Origin: Hydractinia symbiolongicarpus
Taxonomy: Eukaryota; Cnidaria; Hydrozoa; Anthoathecata; Hydractiniidae
Assembly: GCF_029227915.1 (NCBI RefSeq)
Contig: NC_079886.1
Coordinates: 5,330,001 to 5,394,000, forward strand
Reading direction: 5' to 3'
DNA length: 64,000 nt
Below, one piece after another: positions 24,371-37,453 of this stretch. Under the pieces are notes generated by a model, which was not told the DNA's origin, searched no databases, and was given only the letters and a program-made list of their open reading frames with translations. The number at the start of each line of letters is the position of its first letter. The stretch's first letter is position 1. Made by a program: the position numbers and the translations under genes.

Positions 24371-27300
24371 TGTCTGTTTTCTTGCTTCTGCGTTAGTGTG
24401 TATGATGTATGTGCGTGTGTTGTTAGAATAATTATCAATATAGAAATTATTTGACGTCAAATTCAAAAGAATGTGAAAAACGTCATAACAAGAGCGAGTT
24501 ATCGATAATTATCATACCGTATTGACCTTATTAACCTCCGAGGTGCTTATTCATTTCTTTACGAAATTTAAGGAGGGTGGCGTTTAAAAGAGTGAGCGTT
24601 TATAAAATTAGTTCCGGAAGCACTGTAAAATTGTGAAAGCGACTTTTACTTAAAAAACTTTATATATAGTATACTTAAATTCTAGTAACCGTCCGGGCGC
24701 TTGCTACCTAAAAAAAATTAGCTATTTTTTTCAATAACAGCCCTGGCGGCTATAAATATCGTACCCTTAAATAGCATCTAATGAAATTGTTTTTTATTTT
24801 TGGGGGAACAGGGGCGGTTATTAGAGGGGCTGTTAAAAAGGCGCGCCAAAAAGTACTGTAAAAACGCTGTCAAAATTTCCCTCCTCCTTTATATATCTCT
24901 GGGAACTTGGTTACTATCTGATGGCAAAACAACTTTTTTTACGATTATATTTTTGATAAATAAACAATCACAAGTTTTAAATAAACAAATAGAAATTAGC
25001 GAAATTTTATTCTTTGTTTAGGTAGCCATTTTTCATACCGAAAAGCACCAAAACACAGCCGAGTTAATTGAGCGTATAACTTTTCATTTTGTGTATAAAC
25101 CTAAAAAAAGAATACAATTTTCGATTTAAAATGATACCGAATATGATTGTTTTTAATATCGACACAGTGGGAGATGTGTGTTGGCTATCACAGTTGAGAA
25201 AAAAGTGACATTAAATTTTAATGACGTCATTTCGCCGCACGTCAGCATTGCTATGTTCAGTTTGCTGTTAATTATACTCCAGACATGGATTCAAGTGGTA
25301 AATATTACACGTAAATTTATATTAAACAAATCAGGAAATATGTTTAGTTAAGGATGTTTTACATGTGCGTGTTCTTATGTAATATTTTCACGTAAGGAAT
25401 GTAAGAAAAATTTACCGTATGTAGAGTTTTTATTTACGCACGCACGGTTTTGTTTACAAGTTATGTAGGTTTTGCATATTAACTAGTTCAAGCCATTTTC
25501 AATATGGCGGCGTTTAAACTATAGAGATGATGTGCGAATAGCTGAGGAAACAATAACATGCTGCATATTTGATACACATTGTGTACTACCACACGTCTTT
25601 ATGGTGATGAAATAAAACTTCAAAGAGGGCAGCAAAGAAACTGTATACTAAAAATATGTAATTATGTTGACAGAAGCATGCAAGAATAATTGTGTAAATA
25701 ATATTAAAGCAAGTAGTCAATGGTCCTTCCGGTTTTTCTGCGCCAACGCATGCGCCTACATTTAGAATTCGGAAACTCGTCTATAAAAAAGCCGCTTTGC
25801 TTACTAAACACAATGATCTCAAAATCTTAAACGCTGAGATAAAACTAAAATTGAAACAGTATATAGTATATATAAAGTATATATAAAGTATATATAATGA
25901 CCACACCAAATATTCTTATCGCTTCAAGTTTGCTGCAGGGGAAAAAAACTGTAGCAATGTACTGACGTGGTAAACCTGCTCTCTTGAAACCTACTAAGCC
26001 ACTACCCGTGCTTTCGCTTCTTGGCCTCAATTTAGTCCAACAAAAGCAATCTTGCTTTAGAAGAAAACTGGAAATCATAATTCGATGGAGTATCTAATAC
26101 AGTCCGTAAATTATTCTAATATAACATGACTATAATTTTAATCAAATTCGCTCCACCATAACTTTTATTCACAATTTAACGGATCACGCGTATACGCAAA
26201 CGGCCCGCGTTGGGTTTCTTTACGCGCCGTGTCTTCACTTCAACGGCTTCAGTATAAGGTCGAAGAGAAAAAGAAAAGAAGAAAAAGATGTAATCCAAAA
26301 TTTTAAAGAACGTGGCGTCATATGTTTCATATATTGTGAGAATATTCTACAATATTCGCTTTCTATATTCTACTGCATAACAATGCGTGGTAGTTTCTCT
26401 ACTTTTTGCGGATTAATGTGAATTTCATTATAACACATTGAGGCTGCGCGAAGGGACAAATTTACAGTGTGCATATTTAAAAGCCTAGCGTAATTAATTT
26501 AGATGGACCTTAAAACATCCGAAAACACCAATTTCTTCTACTGAAAAGGCTACTCAATACACCTTTCCCGAATTTCATAAATTATAATAATTATGACGTC
26601 ATCCAAAATTTTATAATGGTTCTGTGCTCTTCAAATAAGAATATTCAGATAGAATATTAAATTATCATGATAAAAATTAAGTTTTTAGAGCAATATAATA
26701 TTCTGGTTGGATTTTATTTAGATTTAAAGAAAATAATTATTTTGAAAATGAGGCTGTTCTTAGGAAGCTCCTACCTCGTCCCCACTGTCTTGTGGCCCCT
26801 GAGCCGTTATTACGGAGTTTATCAACAAGGCAAAATGCCCTAGGAACGAGGTTGAGGAAGCTCGGCTATATGAAGGGTTTGACCGTAACTTTCAGCTCGG
26901 AATTGAAGCACTTAGCGAATAAAAATATTTACGAAATTAGGTAATTTGTTCTACCGTTTGCTAAGGAACTTAGGGATATGAATCATTTTCAGTATTACCC
27001 TCTTTAATTGAGTTTTGCATAATTAGGAAATTCGGGAAAGGTGGTTCTTATAGTACCTGCAGATCGATTTTATTTGTTTTATCCTTGTTGCGAAAGTAGA
27101 ACTTTTCAACGCTTAAGCTGGTGGGCTATGCAACATAATTTTTTCCCTGTGTCCTGTATATGTTGTAAAGAGGTTTCTTAGAAGAACAATTTCATATGTA
27201 GCGACGATATACCAGTCCTTACTGAAACTCTATAGTGAAGTGATCATTATTATTTTTTATGCGTCGTAAATGAAGTTTCAAACTAATTAAAAATCGATTC

Positions 27301-27527
27301 AATTTTTTGCGTGTGAATGGTATTCATGTTTCCAAGGACGAACCATCTTAGAATGTACGCCTGCGAAAAAACTTAGCCCAGAACTTCAACTACAGTGACA
27401 GACTATTACAAACTGCAGCGTCGTTGGAAAGCAAGTAGGCCTGTGAGAGTTGGCTAAGAAAGATGTTTAACTTTACTGCATAACGTTGATGGTTATAAAA
27501 AACATCTTTATATTTTCTTATCATTAG
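24371..27527. other. Intergenic region upstream of the expansin-like gene
   Basis: AT-rich spacer. The first exon of the expansin-like gene, which should encode a signal peptide, must lie in or left of this stretch but could not be identified. An ATGGATTCAAGTG|GTAAAT at 25,285 was tested and does not fit the phase of the next exon. A stretch at about 24,520-24,850 (CCGAGGTGC, GGGGCGGTTATTAG) looks like a repeat relic. Confidence 0.5.
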
Positions 27528-30500
27528 AGGTCAGGTACAGTGTCTCTCAATAACTGCGATGTGAAGAAAGGGACTACGTACGAGGATGCAGAAAATATGT
27601 ATGCTCGATACACCAAACGCTATACTGGAAAGGTAAGACTTTTCTTATACTGCCTCGCCCACTTTTTTGAAGATATGATGTGATGTCAAAAATTTTTGAT
27701 AAAGTTAACAAGAAAATCTTCATATTTTAAGCTTTCGTTTGCCGGTGATTATCCATCAGGGCTTACATCATGTCGGATGGATCCCTTGCCACCTATATCG
27801 AGTTCACTTGGTTGGATTCCTGTCGCAGTTGGACCACGTGATTACGTTCATTCACTAATGTGCGGCTCTTGTTTGAAGATATCTCCAAGAAAATTAAAAA
27901 AACGTTCTCTAAGAAAGAAACGCACCATGAACTTTCAGTTTGATCCAACTTCTAATTATTATGCCACTGTTGTTGACGAATGTGTGCATTGTAAACCAGG
28001 TACAAAGTAGCTTGTTGTTGACGAATGTGTGCATTGTAAACCAGGTATAAAGTAGCTTGTTTACCTTAGTAAATCTTCATGATGGTTTAATTTAATTTAC
28101 AATGAAAAGATGTTGATATTTCTTTGCAACTAAAGGGTGTTCCGCAGTTCTTTATTGCAACGATAGTGTATAGAAATACAGTAAAATCTGTAAAAACCAA
28201 TGGTGCAAAAAGGTTTCTCCCTGATACAGATTTCCGCGATGTAGAAGCTTTTTTGTAGGGATATGACCCAGGATCTGTTTCCTATATACTTCTCTAAGCT
28301 TTAGACAGTACATACAAAAATGTTGAAAAAGCAAATTTAACATTTTGACATTCAAATGTAGAAATTCTGCCTCTCCTTTTTTTATTCTTATGAAAGATAG
28401 ATGTTTACATACCTCAATAGGAAATCACTGGCCAAATCTTAACATTCAATTTGTTAACGGTTCAGAAAGATAATAAGTTCATAAACTTCGTTTCCAGGCG
28501 ACGTACAAATGTATCGAGAGGGGTCTGGGGTTCATGACATTATATACGAGGCGGTTGACTGTCCAGAGTTTCTTGGAGAAGAAGGTTACATGCATATCAA
28601 TTTAAAGCAATGCAACGACAAGAGGATGAAATTACAAATTAAAAATACAAAGTAAAATTATCTTATATACTATTTTTAACAATGAAATATTCTTGGTAAT
28701 CAAATTGTAGTGGGGGAAGGGGCAACAATAAATTTCGGAAATTTTTACTACCAATTTAAATTTTCCAGATTGAAAATATAACTCATATAAACATGTCATG
28801 CTACAACAAGTGAATACAGCTACTACACGTCTTTGAGAATATAAAAATAAACCACAAAATGTCCTTACGTATATATTTTTCAAATCTACACTTCATTTAC
28901 AGCTATTCGTATCGCACCATCTACGGTAATCGGGCCAATTGACATTTTCACGTTATTACAACCTTCTCATGGAAAGCGCAATTTTGGTTATAAAAACATT
29001 AAGGGGGCCATATTCTGTCTGTTTGCAAGGTCAAAGTTCTGCTATCAATCCACATTTTTAATTTTTTTTGCTGCGAAAAAATGTTAAAAAAACGAAGTTT
29101 TAAGTTCCTTACTTTTAATTCTTTAACTTGCCTACATAATTTGTTACATAGGTTACCAACCGTTTCTTTGGAATTATTTCAAGAAAATAAATGGAAATGC
29201 ATGCCGAAGACAATAGATAATTTTTTCCTGCTGTCTCCACAGAATGATACTAAAACATACAGTCCACCTCTAAAAGCTCGAGCAACAGCTATAACTGGTC
29301 AAACTTTAGGCTTTACGATCGATACTCTTAAAAACAAGAGAGAAATTATCATTCCAGCTCAGTATAGCCCGTTTGATACAGGTAAGTCACGTGTTTAATT
29401 CAAAATCACGCGTCTTCGTTGCGCAACAAAAACAATTCTGTTATACTCTTGGACGTAGTCGGTGGAGGGGCAGAAGGTGTTCGGTTGAACTTCCCCTCCA
29501 ACTTCCACTTTAGGCTAAACATTCTTGTTTCATACGTAATTTTTTGAAATGTTTTAATTACTTTTTTTATGCAATATTGTACCGTAGTTCTAAAATTTTC
29601 ACATGACGGGTTTTACTGAACTAATGTCCATAAACTTACAATCTTTTCCCTTCAACAGAAAACCTGTGACTGCACCTGTGATATGCAAAGAGAATTCAAG
29701 TTTGCCCGCGTAGAGCACCAAATTCACTTTTATTCGAGTTGCGATAAAAGTAAAAAAATATTTCATGAACTCTCACTACTATATTTTAACAGATTATCAT
29801 TAACTATAGTTTGTTGGTTTGTTTGTGTATTGGCACAAAGAAAAGCATGCGAGCTTTCAAATCATGCACTATATACTTACCACTATGCTTAATGTGTTAC
29901 AACACATTTCTAAGCAGTTTTCTCCAAAACTTCTCCAACAGGCAGATGAAGCATGTTTTGCTGAAACAGGAAAAAAAGTTCTTGTTTTAATTTCTTCATT
30001 TCTTTATGGCTTAAACGGCTCTTTATTCACTAAGGGGCGCTAATTTTATCTTTCTTAAGCTCTAATAAGTATCGTTTTTCGACAAGCGTGTTGCTGTAGG
30101 ACAGTAAAAACCCCCCGTAGAAAAAGGGAGTTCCCATCATGCCTAATATACACCTTTACTATTTTTTTCTAGTATCATCTGGAAAAGCTCCTAGGCTAAA
30201 ATGTTTCGCTAAAAGTGACGTACCCTCCAAAACGGAAACGGAAGCTGATGAGTACAATTTAAAGAAGAGCAATATGACCATTGATGATTTGCATAAATTG
30301 CCAAGTAAGTAAATATATATTCAAGTTTTTCGCTCTACAGCACACCTATCGTTGTTCTAAAAAGTGCAGATCATTTTTTAACTGTTTCTTAGCCTAGCTA
30401 TTTTTCAAAATAGAATCTCTTCCCTATCCTGTTTGCCAGCAATAGAAGATAAGAGTTCTGATAACGTTGATGGGATTAACTTATTGTTTATACTTTTAGA

Positions 30501-31005
30501 TAACGTTCATTTACTTACGTCTAATGGTCATCTCTTGAAATCACCGGAAAAAACAAACAAATCAAATTTAACAACACACCTGATCAGCAATAACAACGCA
30601 TCTAATTTTCTGAATCAAACCTACAACTCGCCACCATCTGTTGTGAAAGCCAACCGTACGCTACTAAATGACAACGCACATGTGTCGCCGATGTTTCATA
30701 ATTCCACATTAAAAAAAGGCCTGCAAGTTTTAAAATTTCTGAAAGAAATCAAACTAAATAAGCAACTGCCTTGTAAATTTGATGGAACACATTCTGTACC
30801 TAATAACTGTGCCTCGTTTTCTATATGTCAGGACGGACTTCGAACATTAAAACAGTGTCCCCATGGTTTGTTGTTTAACCCTGTGGAGGGTGTCTGTGAT
30901 TGGCCGCACCATGTAACGTGTGCACGAACTTTTGGGTCCAATTACATTCCGTTGAAAGGCCCTATTATGGATGATGATGACGTTTACACTAAGAAATTTA
31001 CTTAA
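27528..31005 (+). CDS. Expansin-like protein with chitin-binding domain, 5' end missing
   Basis: Supported exons are 27528-27632, 27732-27999, 28498-28651, 29152-29381, 30173-30304 and 30440-31005, plus one uncertain exon between 28,903 and 29,060 (the phases on its two sides do not yet agree). The first part has the six-stranded barrel signature of expansins: AGDYPSGLTSC, then LMCGSCLKI, then VVDECVHCKPGDV. Exon 29152-29381 fits the second, CBM63-like domain (LELFQENKWKC, TIDNFF, LKARATAITGQTL). The last exon has a peritrophin-type (ChtBD2) domain with six cysteines: PCKF, NNC, SICQ, KQC, GVCDWP, VTCA. Expansins loosen polysaccharide networks without hydrolysis; with a chitin-binding tail, this protein probably acts on an extracellular chitin layer. 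The Asp expected three residues after GD in the GDLDLS-type motif is replaced (GDVQMY), so activity is uncertain. The signal peptide exon was not found. Confidence 0.72.
27968..28057 (+). repeat. 45-bp tandem duplication spanning a splice donor
   Basis: The last 32 bases of an expansin-like exon, with its GTACAAAG donor and a few intron bases, occur twice in a row (27,968-28,012 and 28,013-28,057), with one difference (GTACAAAG against GTATAAAG). The second donor would bring the stop TAG at about 28,008 into the message, so the first is inferred to be the one used. Confidence 0.85.
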
Positions 31006-31639
31006 TGTTGTCGCATTTAAACTCAGGCGGAAGAACCAAACCAACAAACGAAGAGAAAAAGCCATTCGAGAGAATTGGTGTCAAAAATCGGAATAAGAAA
31101 TTGGAATCACCATTCGGAATAGGAATCGGGATTATAAATGGAATTATGAATTTAAACAAGAAATTATTGACATGTACTTCAGGTTGTAATTTTTGTGTTT
31201 TTCTTATTCGTGAATTATAAACGCATGAGAGAGAGGCTTGGTAGGCTGGATTATATTACCTCAACAAATTACATTTTATTAATTGGCTAATAATAAAACT
31301 AATTAATTAATAATTGATCGATAAAGGCATAAAGGGAAGGGAAGGTCTAAACGGATTTCAGCCAACTGAGATGCATGATGGGTACTGGCTTGCGTGACGT
31401 CTTTACATTCTCACTCACAAAGAGATTCAAATCATCAACAGATACTGTTGTAGCCTCTTGTAATTTTATTTAGTGTACATTTTGTGTGTTGACATTCCAG
31501 CACACCCGGGGTCTCTCTCCTTCTAGATGTCAAAAGACAAAAGGCACTTAGGTGAGCGTCGAAGCGGTAGCTTTATTTATTTATTTTTTTTGTATATTAC
31601 ATTTTCAAGTTTCAAGTTTCTAAACAAAGTCTACTTTGC
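31006..31639. other. Short intergenic region between convergent genes
   Basis: The expansin-like gene and the minus-strand b561 gene end toward each other here. It should hold both 3' untranslated regions. No other gene is seen. Confidence 0.55.
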
Positions 31640-33854
31640 TCAATTTTTCGAACTTCGTTTGTATGATGTGTTATACAATATGAAGCCGACCAACATGGCA
31701 TACAGAGCAATACAAACACCAAGAGAGTTGGCTATGATACCAACTGAAGACTTCTTTGAATACACATCTTTGAATCTAAAACAATAGTACTTTAAATCAA
31801 ATTTTTATTTGACCTTGAAATAATTTTTTTTAATTATTTTATTTTTTTTAGTATAGGAAGATATAAAACAAGCCAGTTATTTTGTACTTACTTAAATAAC
31901 ATCTGCTCTGTAATACCTGACGCACAAGCTACAATAGCCAATGCCAAAATAACACCACCAAAGTAGACATGTGTTTTTAAATAATATCCCCTTTGATTTT
32001 CGACAAATTTGGGGTACAAGAAACCAAGAAATCCAAACAGGTACTAAAAAGAACCACAATAGTAAATACTGATCATTCACAAATTTTAGTACTTCCTTAT
32101 TTTTTGTTATTATTGTTATTGTTATTGTTACGTTGTTGTTATTAGTATTTTGAGGGAACAACCAAATGCTTAAATGAAAACGAGCACATCCATTATGGCT
32201 GTCACATAGTTGCCGTATTAACATATCAGACTAGTTATTTAAATCTGAAGAACCCAAAAATGTATTATTTTTATCATAAAACTGTTTCTTATTATTTCAA
32301 GACTGCAAATAAAACTCTAATAAAAGAAACAGACAGCAACAGTAACGATGTCAACTGCTCGTATCTTTTCATGTGCATTAAGTTATATCAAAGTAATTGC
32401 ATCGCATATGGTATAAAAAGCAGCATACAATACAACTCAATCCAATCAAAGCGCTTTATGTTTGTTCTAGCTAATTAAAGATGTAAAAAAAGGTTTTATA
32501 AAATATAGAATATAGTTTTCGAGGGACGTTTTATAGCTGATTTTAAAAGAAAGTTGTAGAAAGTATAATAGATTTTCCCTGTTATACGGACACAGTTTGC
32601 GTATTCGCATATAAGACTGGTTATTTAAACCCGTGAAAGAATCCACTAAGGAAAGCTCTTTAAAACATTTGTTTTTTTTTCTCATCACAAACTTTTGGTA
32701 TAAAGCCTGTAAAAAACGTTTTAGACGAAAAAACCCAACAATAACAATGTTTAATTGCCCATGACTTTATCCATGCATCAATTTATAGAAAAGACTTCCT
32801 TTTCTTTCCCCGTAGTTTTAAAACCCGTCACGGTAAATTTAAGTTGACATACAATAAATATCCCAACTTATCAAGTTTCCCCTTGTTATAACATAGTTTG
32901 CCCTAGCCAATTGAAAATGTAAACAAAAGTTTCGTAAAATATAGAATTTAGTTTTTAGGGGATATTTTATAGATGCCACTGTATAAAATTGTAGTCATTA
33001 TTGTCCACTTTGCATGTCATAGACGGACGGATGAATTTCACAATTCTGATTTCAATTAATTTTCAAGTATAAAAACTCACACATATTGAACCCAACTGCA
33101 TTAAAATGACGCCAATTTTTTAGGCCCAACCTTCTTTTGTATCTGACAAGAATAGCAGCATATGTATATATTTCCTACCTGGCAACAGAACAATACAACA
33201 GCACCCATGCCGAACCAACTATGAATGGAATACATGTTCCGATATCCTGCTGTTATATGAAATTTGAACACAGCGTATAATCCGACCACGGCGAATATTA
33301 AAGCGCCCAGGTGGAGAGCAGCATGTAGGAGTTTTACGGAGATCTTATTTTGTCGGCGAAAGATTCGATATACCATCGCAGCTAAACAAGGATCACATTT
33401 TGTTATTGTACAATATAGAGACAATACCCTGATCTTTAGGAGTTGCTTCGTGAAACTGGAACTTAGTATTAAAAGTCATTGACAGTGGCAGTCAATAAAA
33501 ATAGAAATACATTACCCTGTGACAATGTTAAATTAATAAAACACGCTTATGAAATGGTGTTAAAATATAAACAAACAGCTTACAATTTCCATACAACACA
33601 ACCATTCCAGTCACCATAAACACAGGGTGGTAGTTGAACATTTGTTTTGATCCATCCCATGCAAACCCGCCCATATACTGTGTCACCAACACCACAACTA
33701 AAATAATACATAGCGCGCCAACTACTTCAGTTGCGATGAATACTACGTAAAACACTGTCCAATTTGTATCGCTTGAATCTATATATTTCTGTTTTTTGCT
33801 TAAGTCATGTGTTCTATCATCTTCATCCATAAAAGGTGTGGTCTCCATTTTCAT
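31640..33854 (-). CDS. Cytochrome b561 (copy A), four exons
   Basis: Exons on the minus strand: 33854-33584, 33381-33179, 32043-31892, 31775-31640, with GT/AG borders and in-frame joins, giving 253 residues. Six hydrophobic segments and the haem ligand histidines of the family are present: FNYHPVFM, LLHAALH, MYSIHSWFG and LKTHVYFGG. Such proteins pass electrons across a membrane from ascorbate, and some reduce ferric iron. The last tail, NTSYKRSSKN, is cytosolic. The ATG at 33,854 was taken because an in-frame stop lies just upstream and the paralogue at 61 kb starts similarly close to its first acidic stretch; the Met two codons later is possible. Exon 2 is 203 nt in both paralogues and the intron phases agree, so the two are duplicates. 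Confidence 0.9.
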
Positions 33855-33899
33855 CCACTCACTTGCACCTTCAACAAACTGTTTTTGTACCCGATACAC

Positions 33900-36800
33900 T
33901 TAAAACAAACAAACTGTTTTAAACTATGTTCTTAGTATGTGCGCTTAGTCTTCACTCTTCGCGCCTTTATTTTTTCAATACTGCTCGCAAATCCCAAAAA
34001 AAGCTTCGTTAATCGTAACAATTCTTCCCAATTTAAGCAAAATGCGTTTTTATCGTGGCCGAAATTGACATTTATGAAGCGTACAAGTCAAACGTTTTTC
34101 TTTGTTTCCGTATTTAAACCAAGATCGTGATTTCGCTAAGAGCTTTTACGATCATCTAAGGAGAAATAGCTTTTCTTTGATATCTTTTTTTCTTCTTATA
34201 CTCTGTTGTAACAATCTCTCAATTTTACTCTAAAAATATTTTTTTTGTTTGCTAACAATGTAAAATTAAGTTCAATAGTGAAATAAAAACAAATTAAAAT
34301 AAAAGAAGTTAATAAAATATATTTCTTTTCATTGCTTTTTTAGTTATCTTATTAAGAAAAGGCTTGTATCAACGTAGTACCCAGTAGCATTAAAATTATA
34401 CAATACAATATTACTTTCCCAAATAACTTGTGCATTAGAAATGTGGTCAAATATAACCAATAAATTGAATAAAAGTTAAGTATTGACATAGAATGTCAAT
34501 GCACATTTTGATTCGTAACACAGATTTTTTAGTAAAAATTACCCCTAACCCCACCCCTCCTCTTCCTGCGTAAATGTATACAATAACTAGAAAACAAGTT
34601 GATTTCGACCCCCTACCTAAAAACAAGTTGATTTCGTATAATAGAGCTTGAGAAGCTCGACCCCTGAGCATAGGATAAAGTTTATTTAGTGTACTAGTGT
34701 TTTAATCTCAAAGAGCTCTGGAGAAGTTATAATATTGATTCTTAACAGTTTTGACTTCAATTTGCACTTACTATATGCCATCATTTGCTAGATCTAAGAG
34801 CGGTATCACTTTAACGAGGTACATATGAAGATTACGTGGAAATTCTCACAGGTAAATGAACTAGTTGTTTGCGATTTTTGCGCATTTCACTTTTTTTGCA
34901 GCACTGTCCAAAATTACTGAAGAGGACCTGCAGGGATTTTTGATATGCGGATAAAATGCTTATAAGGTCCTGGTACACACCAGCTCTAAAATTCACCCGA
35001 AAATGAAACATGCTGAAAAATACGTATGCGTGATTTTCAATTACAAATGGTTTTGTAGTATTTGATTGATACTTATTTTTTTTACGTCTAGAGGAAACTA
35101 CGTTTATGTAGCTTATCAAAGCGTCTTTTAATACATATTTTATTCATTTGAAATATGCTTTTATTTGATTTTGGGTAGAATTTCAAAACAAGGGTAGTGA
35201 AATTATAATTTACTTAATTCAAGTAGATTTGTACGACATGATGTCATTGGAATGGATGGATGGATAGATTGTCAAAACCAGGTGTTTGAAACAGAATAAA
35301 ATTGATAGGCATAAAGAAGCTGAAAAAGAGGAACAAATAAAATATGGGAACGTATCGCGGGAATTGATAATATATACTGGCAGATCATGAACAAGCCACG
35401 CCCAGCCTTGGATCATAATATTGTTCATCTAGGGTAATTTTTAAAAATTAATATTGGATATGTTGACTATCTAAAAAATTTGTTAGAATATTAATTGTGT
35501 GATAAATGTGTTAGTAGAAAGGTTTTTAAAGTATACCTCGTGGAAACAATTTCATAAGACACAATATAAGTTAATGTTACAAAATAACAATTAGTGGTCT
35601 TCTTATATACTAATCGATAAGCCCACGGAAAAATCCTCAGACAGAAGATCAATGGAGAAGGTCAGTCATTTCAATTTTGTTGACGTCAGCAATGAACCGT
35701 CGATACTAAATTTCACATTTCCTATTGCGTAGAACTTAAAACGACGACCTACAAAATGTATAGGGTTATGTTCTTTCAACGAAAAGTTAAGGCGACCGAA
35801 GATAGAAGGGCATAAATTTTTGCTGACGTCAGCAAACACCCACCGATGAACAAAAACCATTTCTATAATTTTTACCCTTCGCCGTAATTGTGCAGAGTTT
35901 AAAACACTAATCAAATAAAGCATGATTTGTAAAAATCAAAATTTAAAGTTACTTGCTTACATTAGTAGCTGCTTGCTGGTTATTCAAACACGGAGGAAGA
36001 AAATCAGATTTTGTCTATATTCTGGAACGTTAACAAATAATAATAACAGATTTACCAAAATAATAGATATATGTCGTAGTGTCTGCTTCTTTAAAATCAG
36101 ACAAAGCGTTTTGTTTTTAAAATTAATAAAAAGAAAAACAAAACCTAAGTTGCTTACTACCAATAACGGAGATATGGTTATCTATTTATATTATATATCT
36201 TTCTGTAGCAATGAAGCCCTAAGAGCTTCTTTCTGCTCAACATCGCCATCTTTCAAATGCGTTTTTATTTAAAATCAAACAATGATTAAAACTATTATAA
36301 AAAATTAACGACAAAATTGAATTGGTTCCAGCTTATTGTACACATTAATTGACTCTTAAAATAGCATTCTCTTGCCGATTTTTGCTAAACAAAGACTGAT
36401 AACAAGATTGTTTTGAATAATAAATATTGCGAAGCTGTTTATGGGTCATTTTTGATACAATTTTTTTTTGGGAGCAGTAATTTGTTATGATATTTAATTA
36501 ACCTTCTTAGCAGTAAAGTAAAGCTTGTTTGTTCCTGTTTGTACTGTACCGTACCGTACAATAAAATAATGTTCAACGTTATTTTCGAACGAGTATTTTG
36601 TGCGTTACATCAAAATATGGGTCTTATAGTATAATACGTCGAAAATCAAGTAAGGGGTGTGTACACTACAAATTCTACGGCATGTTAATGCACATTTTTG
36701 CCCCAAAGAAGTCTGCAAAGTTATTCGCGGGATAATAAAATTAGGCTGTTTCTTACGTATTACGTCATTTACTCGAATTTTATTTAATATGCGCGTGTAT

Positions 36801-36929
36801 TTATTTATACAAAATCATCCCAAAAGCACCCAGAAGGTTTTTATATTGAAACGAAATACAGTCTTTTCGGTAAAAACATTATGGCAATTTCAACATTAAC
36901 ACATACAGTGGACCAATAATGTATTTATT
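33900..36929. other. Intergenic region with a Helitron fragment
   Basis: AT-rich spacer between the b561 gene and the Penelope-like element. Apart from the Helitron piece at 35,610-35,900 no gene or named repeat could be supported. Confidence 0.5.
35610..35900 (-). mobile_element. Helitron 3' fragment, same family as the nested copies
   Basis: Read on the minus strand, the stretch follows the 3' part of the Helitron at 44.5-44.8 kb. Shared features are a TGCTGACGTCAGCAAAAATTT box, a second GACGTCA box nearer the end, CCATTGATCTTCTGTCT, then GGATTTTTCCGTGGGCTTATCGATTAG before a T. The usual CTAG end has become TTAG. The 5' side fades beyond about 35,900, so the copy is truncated or strongly diverged. 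Confidence 0.6.
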
Positions 36930-37275
36930 CTGTAGACAGTCTTGCCATGGAAAGTCCACCGGCTCCTTGCGTGGCCAAAGTTTGGCTAAGTAAGTTCGAC
37001 AACAACATCAAGGGTTCTGCTAAACTATATGCCAGGTACATGGATGACATTTTACGTGATATGAAGCAAAGAAAGATTGATGACAAGGTGAATGAAATTA
37101 ACGAATTTTATCCCAATATCAAATTGACTATCGAACAAGAAATGAACGCCACTTTATCATTTCTAGACATAAAAATCACGAGAAACAATGGCTGTTTATC
37201 TCCTTCGTGCTATACCAAATAAACAGACTCGGGTTTGACGATGAACTACCATGCGTTGGACCCAGTACGGTATAA
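36930..37275 (+). pseudogene. Penelope-like element, RT part (left half)
   Basis: The reading VDSLAMESPPAP, then WLSKFDNNIKG, then LYARYMDDIL matches RT motifs of Penelope-like elements; YMDD is the catalytic motif, at residues 31-34 counted from the ATG at 36,947. It is followed by NIKLTIEQEMN and LSFLDIKITRNNG, the usual sequence after the palm. A TAA at 37,220-37,222 breaks the frame, after which TDSGLTMNYHALDPVRYKRS continues in the same frame to the KDZ insertion. The 5' part of RT is missing. The rest of the same element is at 56,384. Confidence 0.88.
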
Positions 37276-37283
37276 AAGGTCAG
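37276..37283. repeat. Left target-site duplication, AAGGTCAG
   Basis: These 8 bases lie directly outside the left terminal inverted repeat and are identical to 56,376-56,383. Eight-base duplications are known for hAT, P, Merlin and KDZ/Zisupton-type transposons. Confidence 0.9.
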
Positions 37284-37453
37284 GGGAACGACTTCATTTA
37301 GCACCGGGCTAAGTGGTCCCGACACACGACGTACAACATAACTAGTACCCTTCATACTTTATCGATATTAAAAGTCCGACAGACGTTCAGTCATACTTCT
37401 CCAACCAAATGGACCCGACAAATGAAACCGCATTATCCGACATCCTCTCTATA
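37284..37453 (+). repeat. Left terminal inverted repeat
   Basis: Pairs with 56,206-56,375 as reverse complement over about 170 bp. Shared words are CGGGCTAAGTGGTCCCGACA, CGTACAACATAACTA, CTTCATACTTTATCGA and GAAACCGCATTATCCGACAT. A few substitutions and small changes lie near 37,345 and 37,370. Confidence 0.88.

Noticed and set aside
25285-25300. ATGGATTCAAGTG with GTAAAT donor as first exon of the expansin-like gene
   Set aside because: The exon ends in phase 1 while the next supported exon (27,528) must start in phase 0.
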